Assembly: GCA_023473395.1 (NCBI GenBank)
Contig: JAMCYO010000034.1
Location: forward strand, 1-33,006
Direction of reading: 5' to 3'
DNA: 33,006 nucleotides
From: Candidatus Martarchaeota archaeon
GTDB taxonomy: Archaea > Micrarchaeota > Micrarchaeia > Micrarchaeales > Micrarchaeaceae
A model generated the notes under the pieces. That model was not told the DNA's origin. It made no database searches and saw only the letters and a program-made list of their open reading frames with translations. Of this stretch, positions 1 through 7,578 are shown piece by piece. Both the position numbers and the translations under genes were made by a program. Position 1 is the first letter of the stretch. The number at the start of each line of letters is the position of its first letter.

Positions 1-1103
1 ATTTGGTGCCCGGCCCTTATGGCAACATTGTAATTGTCGAATATGCTGGCTATGTCGTGTGGGTGCACGCCGTTTATAGAGAATGAAACTACTCCGCCGC
101 GCCACCCTTTTAATGGGTCTGGACCGTAAATCTCTACGTTATCAATTTCTGACAATGCCTTAACTGCATATTTAGTCAACTCTACCTCATGCTCGAAAAC
201 GTTTTCCATACCTAATTTTTTAAGGTACGCAATCGCAGGCCTCATGCCTATTCCACCTTCTATGTTGGATGTTCCTGCCTCGAATTTCCACGGTATGTCG
301 TTCCATGTGCACGAATAAAATTCCACCGTCCTTATCATGTCGCCTCCGCCAATTATCGGAGGCATGTTTTCCAATATTTCTCTTTTACCGTAAAGGGCAC
401 CTATGCCTGTTGGCCCGAGCATCTTGTGGCCCGACAAGGCGTAAAAGTCGCAATCGATGTCAGAGAGGTCTACCGGCATGTGCGGTGCCGACTGCGCTCC
501 GTCAACCAAAACAGTTGCCCCTGCATCATGGGCTTTTCTTGTTATCTTCTTAACGTCGTTTATGGTTCCCAACACGTTTGAAGCGTGTGTAATTGCGACG
601 AGTTTCGGGTTTTTGCCCAAGCCCTCTTCCAAGCTTTCCTGATTAAGTCTGTAATCGTCTCCGACCTTTATGTAATCCAATTCTGCCTTCTTCCTTTTTG
701 AAAGAAGTATCCACGGCACCAAATTGCTGTGGTGTTCCATTTCCGAAACGAGGATATGGTCGCCTTCCCTTATGTTTTTGTCCCCCCAAGATAGCGCCGC
801 AAGGTTTATCGCCTCAGTCGTGTTTCTGACATAAATAAGTTCCTCATATGATTTGGCGCCTACGAATTCGGCCAATTCCTTTTTTGAATCCTCGTAAGCC
901 TCGGTCGCTTTCTCTGCGATTTCATATATGCCGCGGTGTATGTTGGCGTTGTAGTTCCTATAATAATCGCTTATCGCATCTATTACCTGGTTGGGTTTCT
1001 GGGATGTGGCTGCGCTATCCAAATAAACGAGACTTCTTCCGTCCCTTTTGTTACCGAATATTGGGAAATCCTTCTTTATGCTTTCAACATCGAGCTTAGC
1101 CAA
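1..1103 (-). CDS. sufS: Cysteine desulfurase SufS (C-terminus cut off by window edge)
   Basis: PLP-dependent cysteine desulfurase that supplies sulfur to the SUF Fe-S assembly machinery. About 367 residues are visible. The N-terminus contains KDFPIF and then LVYLDSAATSQKP, the classic class V aminotransferase opening. Near the middle-to-end is LSGHKMLGPTGIGALYG, which carries the PLP-binding lysine. The visible part stops at AIRAGH, just before the region where the catalytic cysteine is expected, so that residue cannot be checked. The only plausible start is TTG at 1103-1101, directly after and in frame with the sufC TGA. It is the last visible gene of the sufB-sufD-regulator-sufC-sufS operon and is probably translationally coupled to sufC. 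Confidence 0.93.
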   Translation of the reverse strand, partial: MAKLDVESIKKDFPIFGNKRDGRSLVYLDSAATSQKPNQVIDAISDYYRNYNANIHRGIYEIAEKATEAYEDSKKELAEFVGAKSYEELIYVRNTTEAINLAALSWGDKNIREGDHILVSEMEHHSNLVPWILLSKRKKAELDYIKVGDDYRLNQESLEEGLGKNPKLVAITHASNVLGTINDVKKITRKAHDAGATVLVDGAQSAPHMPVDLSDIDCDFYALSGHKMLGPTGIGALYGKREILENMPPIIGGGDMIRTVEFYSCTWNDIPWKFEAGTSNIEGGIGMRPAIAYLKKLGMENVFEHEVELTKYAVKALSEIDNVEIYGPDPLKGWRGGVVSFSINGVHPHDIASIFDNYNVAIRAGHQ

Positions 1104-1838
1104 TCAGTCACCTATCTTGTCATAACCTGCTTTTTCTATTTCTTCTATCAAATGGGGCTCACCCTCCTTTATTATCTTGCCGTTCATCATTACGTGCACA
1201 TGCTCCGGTTTCATGAACTTTAATATCCTGCTGTAATGCGTTATAACAAGCAACCCTGGAGAATTTTGCTCTATTATCCTGTTTATGTTTTCTGCAACTA
1301 TTTTTATGGCATCTACATCAAGCCCGGAATCCGGTTCGTCAAGTATGGCGATCTTTGGCTTCAAGATTGCCATTTGAAGCACCTCTGCCTTTTTTTTCTC
1401 GCCTCCGGAAAATCCTTTGTTCAACGACCGCCCTACTATGTTTCTGTCAAATTTAAGCTGTTCGGCGTTTTCCTTTATACTATCCATGAATTCCTTGGTA
1501 TTTATTGTTTGTTCGTTAACCGATTCGAGCGATGACCGCAGGAAATTGACGAACCCCACCCCGTCTATCTCGGAAGGGTTCTGGAAAAGCATGAAAAGCC
1601 CTTGCTTGGCCCTTTTGTCAGGGCTAAGCCCGAGTATAGACTTTCCGTCAAGCAGTATGTCGCCTCCGGTTATTTTCACTCCTGGGTGGCCCATTATCGC
1701 CTTTGCCAATGTTGTCTTTCCGGAGCCGTTCGGCCCCATAAGCACATGAAATTCACCTTTGTTAATACTAAGGCTGACACCATCAAGTATTTTCTTGCCT
1801 GCTATTTCAGCTTTCAAATCCTTTATTTCCAGCAACAT
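1104..1838 (-). CDS. sufC: Fe-S assembly ATPase SufC
   Basis: ABC-type ATPase of the SufBCD scaffold complex; ATP hydrolysis drives rearrangement of SufB/SufD during cluster building. The 244 residues match the usual family size. Walker A is GPNGSGKTT at about 35-43, the Q-loop lies near LFQNPSE at 84-90, the signature SGGEKKK is at 144-150 (the basic run after SGGE is typical of SufC rather than transport ATPases), and Walker B with D-loop is ILDEPDSGLD at about 165-174. There are no membrane segments, as expected for a cytosolic ATPase. It lies 9 bases after the small HTH gene and is followed with no gap by sufS. Confidence 0.97.
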   Translation of the reverse strand: MLLEIKDLKAEIAGKKILDGVSLSINKGEFHVLMGPNGSGKTTLAKAIMGHPGVKITGGDILLDGKSILGLSPDKRAKQGLFMLFQNPSEIDGVGFVNFLRSSLESVNEQTINTKEFMDSIKENAEQLKFDRNIVGRSLNKGFSGGEKKKAEVLQMAILKPKIAILDEPDSGLDVDAIKIVAENINRIIEQNSPGLLVITHYSRILKFMKPEHVHVMMNGKIIKEGEPHLIEEIEKAGYDKIGD

Positions 1839-1847
1839 TAATCACAC

Positions 1848-2171
1848 CTATCTTATCATTATACTGCATGATTTTTCAACGCCCTTTGGGCATATCTTGC
1901 ATATTACTCGTTGCGCATTGTACTCGTCATTTATCAACACGCTCTTGGCAAACGACTCTATGTCACTATCTTTTATTTTAATGCCGTCTGATTCCGGCAT
2001 GGGTCTTTTGTTGAGGTATTTGCTGACTTCTGCCTGGCTTACCCCTACCATTTTTGATATGGCTTGTTGTGTTAACCCATATTTGCTAAACAGGACCCAC
2101 GCCGTCCTTGCCTTAACTATAGGTATAAATTTCATAGCCACATAGTCATATCCGTTTTCTTCGTTATTCAT
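1848..2171 (-). CDS. HTH regulator with C-terminal cysteine cluster, inside the SUF operon
   Basis: A 107-residue DNA-binding protein. Residues about 33-54 (LTQQAISKMVGVSQAEVSKYLN) form a clear helix-turn-helix of the XRE/Cro type. The C-terminus holds Cys91, Cys94 and Cys102 in a C-x2-C-x7-C arrangement. This architecture resembles the archaeal COG2522 type of predicted regulators, whose C-terminal cysteines could bind a metal or Fe-S cluster. The ATG at 2171 overlaps the end of sufD by 8 bases, implying translational coupling; an upstream TTG at 2183 is less likely. Its position between sufD and sufC makes an autoregulatory Fe-S or iron sensor the natural inference. A palindrome at the sufB promoter is the candidate operator. 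Cluster binding is inferred, not shown. Confidence 0.85.
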   Translation of the reverse strand: MNNEENGYDYVAMKFIPIVKARTAWVLFSKYGLTQQAISKMVGVSQAEVSKYLNKRPMPESDGIKIKDSDIESFAKSVLINDEYNAQRVICKICPKGVEKSCSIMIR

Positions 2172-3390
2172 ACCATACACCAAAATTTTTCAACGGTTCT
2201 GAAGGCAAGCCAACATGCCTGCTTTCGAGCCTGTATTTTGCCATAAGCATCGAGAGCGATTTTGCATCCTGATTCTTAATCTTCTTAAGCAATTCGTATA
2301 TTAGCCCGCTCCCTACAAGGAACTTTGCCTGGTCCTTGTCCATACCCCTGCTTGACAAGTAAAATATATCATCGTCGGGTATTGGCGATGTGGAACTTGA
2401 GTGCGACGCTTTTACATAACTTTCATCGATTGACATATCTGGCATCATGACAATCCTAGCATTCTTGTCGTATATAAGACCCTTTTCCTCTATATGCGAC
2501 TCCGATCCCTCTGCGTCCCTCTGCATCTTTGCCAGGCTCTTTACAACACCATACGATTCGTCTGCCAGAACCGTCCTTATTTCATAGTTGCAAACGCTTT
2601 TTGGCTTTAGATTGACCATTCTTGTGTTAAGATCGAATTTTTGGGATCCCGTTCCTATTACCGCCTCATTTGAATTTATTATAGAACCGTAGCCGGAGTT
2701 GTAAAAAACGCTCCTTTGCCTTCCGGCAGCTCCCCCGGTGTAAAACGCGTTAAAATCTAGGGAGGAATTGTCTCCAGTGTTGAATGTTCTTGTCACCATA
2801 GAAATGGTCTTTTCGGATTCGGCATGTATCTCGCTTATTTCTATGTGCGCAGATTCATTTATCCTAAAAGCCTGCACTGCGGCGTTTAGCGATTCTGCAT
2901 TATTTTCCCCTGAAAGGAAAAACTCGTTCAACGCTGCCGTAACCCCTTTCTTAACTTCAAAAAATATGCTTGCTGGTGGATTGAAATTTCCATCATTGTA
3001 AAAGAGGATGTTAAGGTTCCCGTTCTCATTTATTGTTGCCCTTATCGTTTCACACGAAAAATCGTGCGAAAATGCCACGAGCCTGTCAACAGGCACCATC
3101 GACTCAATCGCGGAACGCGTCTCTTCGCTGCCTATGCTCATAAACTTTGAACCTTTGGCTATCGCTCCATTGTATATTACCACATCGAATTTTATTCCTA
3201 CTCTTTTAGACAGGGAAGATATTATGTTATCATCATAGCCTTTAAGGACCGTCTCTAGCTCCTTTCTAATTTCGAACTTTTTCAGGTCCAAATTTACAAA
3301 ATATTTCTTGTAAAGCTGATCATTTTCGAACGGCACTTCAGTGTAACCTTTTGCATATGTGCGCTGCTCTTGCTGTTCTTCGGATGGCAT
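2164..3390 (-). CDS. sufD: Fe-S assembly scaffold protein SufD
   Basis: SufD is the SufB paralogue that forms the SufBC2D scaffold complex and helps deliver iron. The 408-residue product has the expected beta-helix-like, poorly conserved N-terminal part. The conserved C-terminal block contains KASHSSSTSPI near residue 328, with the histidine of the ASH motif, followed by PDDDIFYLSSRGMDKDQA, equivalent to the DLFYLMSRG block of the family. It starts 9 bases after sufB and overlaps the regulator start. It is shorter than SufB and lacks SufB's KCDALLL cysteine motif, which supports SufD rather than a second SufB. Confidence 0.93.
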   Translation of the reverse strand: MPSEEQQEQRTYAKGYTEVPFENDQLYKKYFVNLDLKKFEIRKELETVLKGYDDNIISSLSKRVGIKFDVVIYNGAIAKGSKFMSIGSEETRSAIESMVPVDRLVAFSHDFSCETIRATINENGNLNILFYNDGNFNPPASIFFEVKKGVTAALNEFFLSGENNAESLNAAVQAFRINESAHIEISEIHAESEKTISMVTRTFNTGDNSSLDFNAFYTGGAAGRQRSVFYNSGYGSIINSNEAVIGTGSQKFDLNTRMVNLKPKSVCNYEIRTVLADESYGVVKSLAKMQRDAEGSESHIEEKGLIYDKNARIVMMPDMSIDESYVKASHSSSTSPIPDDDIFYLSSRGMDKDQAKFLVGSGLIYELLKKIKNQDAKSLSMLMAKYRLESRHVGLPSEPLKNFGVWYE

Positions 3391-3399
3391 TTTATCACT

Positions 3400-4815
3400 T
3401 CATGCTATTGAATTGGTCGTATCCAGTTTTATGAGGCGCTTGAGCTCAAGCGAATATTCAAGCGGCAGAACCTTGACAAGCGGTTCTATGAAACCTAGAA
3501 CAGCTGTAGCAATGGCGTCGTCCTCTTTCAGGCCTCTGGACATCATATAAAAAAGGTCGTCTTCAGCCAACCTTCCCACCGTGGCTTCATGGCTCACGAA
3601 AGCGTCGTTTGCGTAAATCTCGTTATACGGGTATGTGTTGGTCTTTGCATCCCTGTCCAAAAGCAACGCATCGCATTTGACGCTGGATTTTGAATTATAG
3701 GCCTTTTTGTCTATGTGGATAAGGCCGCGATAAGAAGCGACGCCGCTTCCCTTGGAAACGCTTTTCGATATTATCTGCGATGTAGTATTAGGTGCAAGGT
3801 GGTAAGCCTTTCCGCCGGAATCCTGCGTCTGCTTTTCCCCTGCTACTGCTATTGAAAGTATCTCGCCGCGTGCACCCTCTTCCTTAAGGAAAACGCTTGG
3901 ATATTTCATGTTTACCTTACTGCCTATGTTGGCGTCTATCCATTCCACATTCCCATTCTCATAAACATATGCCCTTTGCGTAACGAGGTTGTACACGTTT
4001 TTGGACCAGTTCTGCACGGTAACATACCTTATATGGGCGTTTTTGTGAGCTACGAGCTCAACTACTGCCGCATGCAATGAAGAACTTATGTATATCGGCG
4101 CAGTGCAGCCTTCAATGTAAACTACCTCGCTGCCTTCATCCGCTATTATCAGCGTGCGCTCAAACTGTCCAGCCTTTTCCGCATTTATCCTGAAATAAGC
4201 CTGCAGCGGCATGGAAAGCCTTACGCCTTTTGGTACGTATATGAACGAGCCTCCAGACCACACTGCGGTATTTAATGCAGCATATTTGTTGTCGCTAGGC
4301 GGTATTATGTTGCCGAAATATTTTTTCACTATTTCGGGGTGCTCCTTCACCGCGTTGTCCATGTCAGTAAATATGACTCCAAGCTTTTCCAGTTCCTCTT
4401 TGACGTGGTGGTACACAACTTCAGAATCAAACTGTGCTTCAGCCCCCGCGAAGAATTTCCTTTCTGATTCCGGTATCCCGAGCTTGTCGAACGTATCCCT
4501 TATGTCCTTTGGCACGTTATCCCAGGAATCGCTTTTCTTCGCGTTTGGCTTGAGGTAATAATATATGTCATCATAGTCTATGCCGCTGAGATCTGGTCCC
4601 CATTCTGGCACGGGCTTTTCCTTGAATATCCTATAACCCAAAAGCCTTTTTTCTAGCATCCAATCGGGTTCGTTCTTGCTTCTGGACAACTGCCTTATAG
4701 TCTCTTCAGAAAGCCCCTTAATTACTGTCTCGTAATCGTCCTTAGTCTTGAAGCCGTACCTCTCTAAGTATTCATCTTCCTTTTGCATTACGTTCTGCGT
4801 CTCGTCTTCAACCAT
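3400..4815 (-). CDS. sufB: Fe-S assembly scaffold protein SufB
   Basis: Main scaffold of the SUF system, on which the nascent Fe-S cluster is built with SufC and SufD. With the ATG at 4815 the product has 471 residues, the normal SufB size. Diagnostic parts are the N-terminal region with PVPEWGPDLSGIDYDDIYYY, the central WSGGSFIYVPKGV, and the C-terminal KCDALLLDRDAKTNTYPY followed by VSHEATVGRLAEDDLFYMMSRG. The KCDALLL cysteine matches the essential SufB cysteine. An upstream in-frame ATG at 4833 would add six residues (MFWCLI) that look unlike the family. First gene of the operon; the TATA-like box and palindrome lie immediately upstream. Confidence 0.97.
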   Translation of the reverse strand: MVEDETQNVMQKEDEYLERYGFKTKDDYETVIKGLSEETIRQLSRSKNEPDWMLEKRLLGYRIFKEKPVPEWGPDLSGIDYDDIYYYLKPNAKKSDSWDNVPKDIRDTFDKLGIPESERKFFAGAEAQFDSEVVYHHVKEELEKLGVIFTDMDNAVKEHPEIVKKYFGNIIPPSDNKYAALNTAVWSGGSFIYVPKGVRLSMPLQAYFRINAEKAGQFERTLIIADEGSEVVYIEGCTAPIYISSSLHAAVVELVAHKNAHIRYVTVQNWSKNVYNLVTQRAYVYENGNVEWIDANIGSKVNMKYPSVFLKEEGARGEILSIAVAGEKQTQDSGGKAYHLAPNTTSQIISKSVSKGSGVASYRGLIHIDKKAYNSKSSVKCDALLLDRDAKTNTYPYNEIYANDAFVSHEATVGRLAEDDLFYMMSRGLKEDDAIATAVLGFIEPLVKVLPLEYSLELKRLIKLDTTNSIA

Positions 4816-4840
4816 TATTAAGCACCAAAACATGATTCAA

Positions 4841-4874
4841 TTATAACTCGGTTATAACTGTGATAATATTTAAA
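4841..4874 (-). promoter_or_regulatory. sufB promoter with perfect palindrome (candidate operator)
   Basis: Reading the minus strand, a TATA-like TTTAAATATTAT lies at about 4863-4874, placing the transcription start around 4843-4848. Overlapping that point is TTATAAC-TCG-GTTATAA (4841-4857), a perfect 7-base inverted repeat with a 3-base spacer. A repressor bound there would block RNA polymerase. The cysteine-bearing HTH protein of the same operon is the obvious candidate ligand, by inference. Confidence 0.6.
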
Positions 4875-4978
4875 CCTTATCCGGAAACTTCTGACGCAAC
4901 CTACAAAAGAAGCAAACCAGATAAAGGTATAAACATATTTGTTACAAAAATACTATCGTTAAAACCTAAGGTGTAAAT

Positions 4979-6607
4979 ATGCCAGTAAGCACATTTTCAA
5001 ACGAGTCTACTTATAGAAAAATGGTCGAATCGGGCCAAGAGTCAAAATTCGACGAACTGTTCGATCAGGCAGCCAAATCCGCGCTTGCGGGCTTCGGGAA
5101 AACGTTTCCGATGTACATTGGCGGAAAACAGGTTTATGCAAGTTCTGTCCTTGAGGAGAGGTCTCCAATTGACCGGAAAGTGCTAATAGGAAAATTTCAA
5201 AAGGGTACCAGGGAAGATGCGAGGTCCGCCATATCTGCGGCGCGCAAGGCTTTTGCCCAGTGGGGCCTGCTTGAATACAAGGCGCGCCTCGAGGTATTCA
5301 AGAAAGCAGTGCTGAAGTTCAGGGAGAAGAAATTCGAGCTTGCGGCAATATTGAGCTACGAGAACGGAAAATCGCGCTATGAATCGGTGGGAGAAGTGGA
5401 CGAGGCGATAGACTTCATCAACTACTACATAACTGAAATGGAAAGGAACAGGGGCTATTCTAGGAAAAACCTGATAAGCCAGAGCACTGTAAAGGTAAAG
5501 GCGGGTTTCCAGGGCGCCCCAGCGGAAAAAACAGAGAAAATAACCATAAAGCTCAAGCCTTACGGCGTCTTCGGGGTGATAGCGCCGTTCAATTTCCCTA
5601 TATCGATATCAGTAGGGATGAGCACCGGTGCCTTAATAACTGGAAATACTGTTGTATTCAAGCCTTCATCTACCGACAACATGTCAATGCTTACTGGATT
5701 AAAGATATACGAAATATTCAAGGAATCCGGAATGCCTGACGGGGTTTTCAATTACATTACTGGCCCAGGTTCAGAAGTAGGAGACGAGCTTGCGGTGAGC
5801 AAGGATGTTGATGGAATAGCATTTACCGGTTCAAGGGACACAGGAATGAGCATGGCTGCCCGTACTTACGCCCAAAGGTTGCAGAAGGTTTTCGTCGTTG
5901 AAATGGGCGGCAAAAATCCAGTCATAGTAACAAAGCATGCAGAGATCGAAGAGGCGGTTGAAGGGGTAATAAGCGCAGCTTTCGGCTTTGCCGGACAAAA
6001 GTGCAGCGCGCTTTCAAGGGTATATGTGCACGAATCAATAAAAGAAGTATTCCTCAGCAAGCTTATAGCGCGGGTGAGGGAGCTTAAGGTAGGCAATCCA
6101 TTGGCTAAAGAAAATTACATAGGCCCGCTTATAAGCGAAGGTGCATATAAAAGATATGTGGAATCTGTGGAAAAAGCGAAATCTGCCGGAAGGATGCTCT
6201 ACGGCGGTTCAAGGGTTAAGACGGATCTTGATGGATTCTATGTCGAACCTGTGATAGTCGAAATACGCCACGACCACGAACTCGTGCATAAGGAGCTGTT
6301 TCTCCCATTCATAACTGTTGAGAGTTTTAACGACTTTGGCGATGCGATAAGGATGGCCAACGACGTAGAATACGGGCTTACTGCAGGCATGTATAGCAAA
6401 AACAGGGTGGAGATAAGAGAATTCGAAAAGCGCATAGAGGCAGGCACGGTATACGTAAACAGGGCAATAAGCGCAACTACTGGTGCGATAGTAGGCATGC
6501 ACACGTTCGTGGGATGGAAGGGCAGCAGCCTTACTGGAAAAGGCACCGGCAGCAAATTCTATCTCCAGCAGTTCATGAGGGAGCAGAGCTTTTCGGTCAC
6601 GGGTTAG
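4979..6607 (+). CDS. 1-pyrroline-5-carboxylate dehydrogenase-like aldehyde dehydrogenase
   Basis: NAD(P)-dependent aldehyde dehydrogenase of 542 residues. The catalytic cysteine is Cys342 in FAGQKCSALSRVYV and the general base is Glu308 in VEMGGKNPVIV. Other hallmarks are APFNFP at 202-207 (oxyanion Asn205), Lys228 in VVFKPS, and FTGSRDTG at 282-289. The GQKCSA-SRVYV context, the length and the C-terminal TGAIVG...GTGSK block favour the P5C dehydrogenase branch (P5C to glutamate in proline or ornithine breakdown) over generic aldehyde dehydrogenases. The exact substrate remains an inference. No proline dehydrogenase is in the window; a class III aminotransferase at 29345 could feed the same pathway. 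A GGTG core at 4970 supports the ATG at 4979. Confidence 0.88.
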   Translation: MPVSTFSNESTYRKMVESGQESKFDELFDQAAKSALAGFGKTFPMYIGGKQVYASSVLEERSPIDRKVLIGKFQKGTREDARSAISAARKAFAQWGLLEYKARLEVFKKAVLKFREKKFELAAILSYENGKSRYESVGEVDEAIDFINYYITEMERNRGYSRKNLISQSTVKVKAGFQGAPAEKTEKITIKLKPYGVFGVIAPFNFPISISVGMSTGALITGNTVVFKPSSTDNMSMLTGLKIYEIFKESGMPDGVFNYITGPGSEVGDELAVSKDVDGIAFTGSRDTGMSMAARTYAQRLQKVFVVEMGGKNPVIVTKHAEIEEAVEGVISAAFGFAGQKCSALSRVYVHESIKEVFLSKLIARVRELKVGNPLAKENYIGPLISEGAYKRYVESVEKAKSAGRMLYGGSRVKTDLDGFYVEPVIVEIRHDHELVHKELFLPFITVESFNDFGDAIRMANDVEYGLTAGMYSKNRVEIREFEKRIEAGTVYVNRAISATTGAIVGMHTFVGWKGSSLTGKGTGSKFYLQQFMREQSFSVTG

Positions 6608-6610
6608 CGG

Positions 6611-7015
6611 ATGCTTAATTTTATAAGAAAAAGGCTTTCCTATGCGGAAAGGCAGATTAGCGTCGGCGGAGTAGAACTTTCTGCGATAATTGCAGACAGC
6701 TTCCTAAAACGCATGATAGGCCTTATGTACAGGGAAACCTTGGAAGAGGGAAAATGCATGCTTTTTACATTTCCTTCTGAAAGCATGCTGGGCATATGGA
6801 TGAAAAGCATGAAATTTCCAATCGACGTAATATGGCTTGATTCGGATTTGAAAATCGTATCGATAATGGAATCTCTACCCCCGTGCGATAAGATATTCTG
6901 CAAAACATATTACCCCTCTTCGAAATCCATGTACGTTATAGAATTCAATTCGGGATTCGTCAAAAAGAACAACATTAGCAAACAAACAAAAATAGAACTA
7001 GAAAAAAATATATGA
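6611..7015 (+). CDS. DUF192 family protein
   Basis: 134-residue member of the DUF192 (COG1430) family, whose biochemical role is unknown. It carries the recurring family features: an early R-x-I-GLMYRETLEEG segment, then MLFTFPSES, then the strongly conserved IWMKSMKFPIDVIWLDSD block, and a late PPCDKIFCKTYYPSSKSMYVIEFNSGFVKK segment. No signal peptide or membrane helix is evident, whereas many bacterial relatives are exported. It begins 3 bases after the aldehyde dehydrogenase stop, so the two are probably co-transcribed, but no functional link is known. The lysine-rich last 15 residues look like a disordered tail. Confidence 0.88.
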   Translation: MLNFIRKRLSYAERQISVGGVELSAIIADSFLKRMIGLMYRETLEEGKCMLFTFPSESMLGIWMKSMKFPIDVIWLDSDLKIVSIMESLPPCDKIFCKTYYPSSKSMYVIEFNSGFVKKNNISKQTKIELEKNI

Positions 7016-7019
7016 AGGA

Positions 7020-7040
7020 AAGGAGATAATTTATCTCCTT
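7020..7040. terminator. Palindrome between convergent genes
   Basis: AAGGAGATAA at 7020-7029 is perfectly inverted at 7031-7040 around a single T. It lies between the DUF192 stop and the convergent basic-protein gene, overlapping the last codons of the latter. Pyrimidine-rich sequence follows on the plus strand. A shared bidirectional terminator or RNA 3'-end hairpin is the likely reading. Confidence 0.45.
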
Positions 7041-7372
7041 CTCTTCTTGGAAGAACTCCTTGCAGACATCTTCTTTGATGCTTTTTTGGCTGACTTCCTT
7101 GCCGGCTTTCTGGCTGCTGCCTTCCTTTTTGCTCCAGAACCGCGAGCCCTTCCGCCCCTGTTCATTGCAGTCCTTACAACATAGCCTTTTCCATCGATGT
7201 AGTACAGGAATCCCTCTTCCCTGCTTATCTTTTCGCTGCCTACCTTCGCCTTCCTGCCCCTTGTATTCATTTTCATTGGAGTCTTCCAGACGTATCCGTC
7301 CTTTCCAAGATAGTAGAGATATCCATCGTCTCTATCTATTTTCTCACTGCTTACTCTCTGTGGCTGTGGCAT
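7031..7372 (-). CDS. Small basic protein: two GYLYY-KDGYV repeats plus histone H1-like tail
   Basis: 113-residue, very basic protein. Two tandem repeats of about 35 residues are visible: SSEKIDRDDGYLYYLGKDGY near the N-terminus and GSEKISREEGFLYYIDGKGY after it, each followed by a hydrophobic-basic strand (VWKTPMKM, VVRTAMNR). The last 45 residues are mostly K, R, A and S, like the tail of histone H1 or a bacterial HU with a KAAA tail. Similar one-repeat proteins seem to occur in other archaea, but I cannot name a function. Nucleic-acid or chromatin binding is inferred from charge. The start at 7372 is preferred because GGTGA lies at 7376-7380 and a TATA-like box at 7403-7412; the longer frame to 7495 runs through the promoter. 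Confidence 0.75.
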   Translation of the reverse strand: MPQPQRVSSEKIDRDDGYLYYLGKDGYVWKTPMKMNTRGRKAKVGSEKISREEGFLYYIDGKGYVVRTAMNRGGRARGSGAKRKAAARKPARKSAKKASKKMSARSSSKKRRR

Positions 7373-7402
7373 TTTATTCACCATAACTAATACTATCGTT
7401 AA

Positions 7403-7412
7403 GTTTAAATAA
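7403..7412 (-). promoter_or_regulatory. TATA-like box for the basic two-repeat protein
   Basis: On the minus strand TATTTAAACTT is centred about 35 bases before the ATG at 7372, giving a predicted start near 7381 and a leader of about nine bases containing GGTGA. This excludes the upstream in-frame ATG at 7495. Confidence 0.5.
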
Positions 7413-7540
7413 CTATTGCAAATTTTCCTCGTATTCTCCTCGAATACTTTTGCTATGTCCTCGTAAAATTGCAGATCGGTTTGCCGATGTTTCAAAAATC
7501 CGTATTATGTCGTCAATTTTTGTTGAGGGCTACCAAATTA

Positions 7541-7550
7541 TTATAAGCTT
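7541..7550 (+). promoter_or_regulatory. TATA-like box for the PAC2-family gene
   Basis: TTATAAGCTT lies 29-38 bases before the chosen ATG at 7579, predicting a start at about 7570 and a very short leader. It argues against the longer reading frame beginning at 7450. The rest of 7413-7540 between the divergent promoters shows nothing I recognise. Confidence 0.45.
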
Positions 7551-7578
7551 AAGTATCGATAACTACGTGTGTGATTGC

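Noticed and set aside
7373-7495. N-terminal extension of the basic two-repeat protein up to ATG 7495
   Set aside because: The stretch covers a TATA-like box and reads as unrelated hydrophobic sequence; GGTGA before ATG 7372 marks the true start.
7450-7578. N-terminal extension of the PAC2-family protein from 7450
   Set aside because: The extension is unlike the family and crosses a TATA-like box at 7541; homology begins at MLDIKVI.
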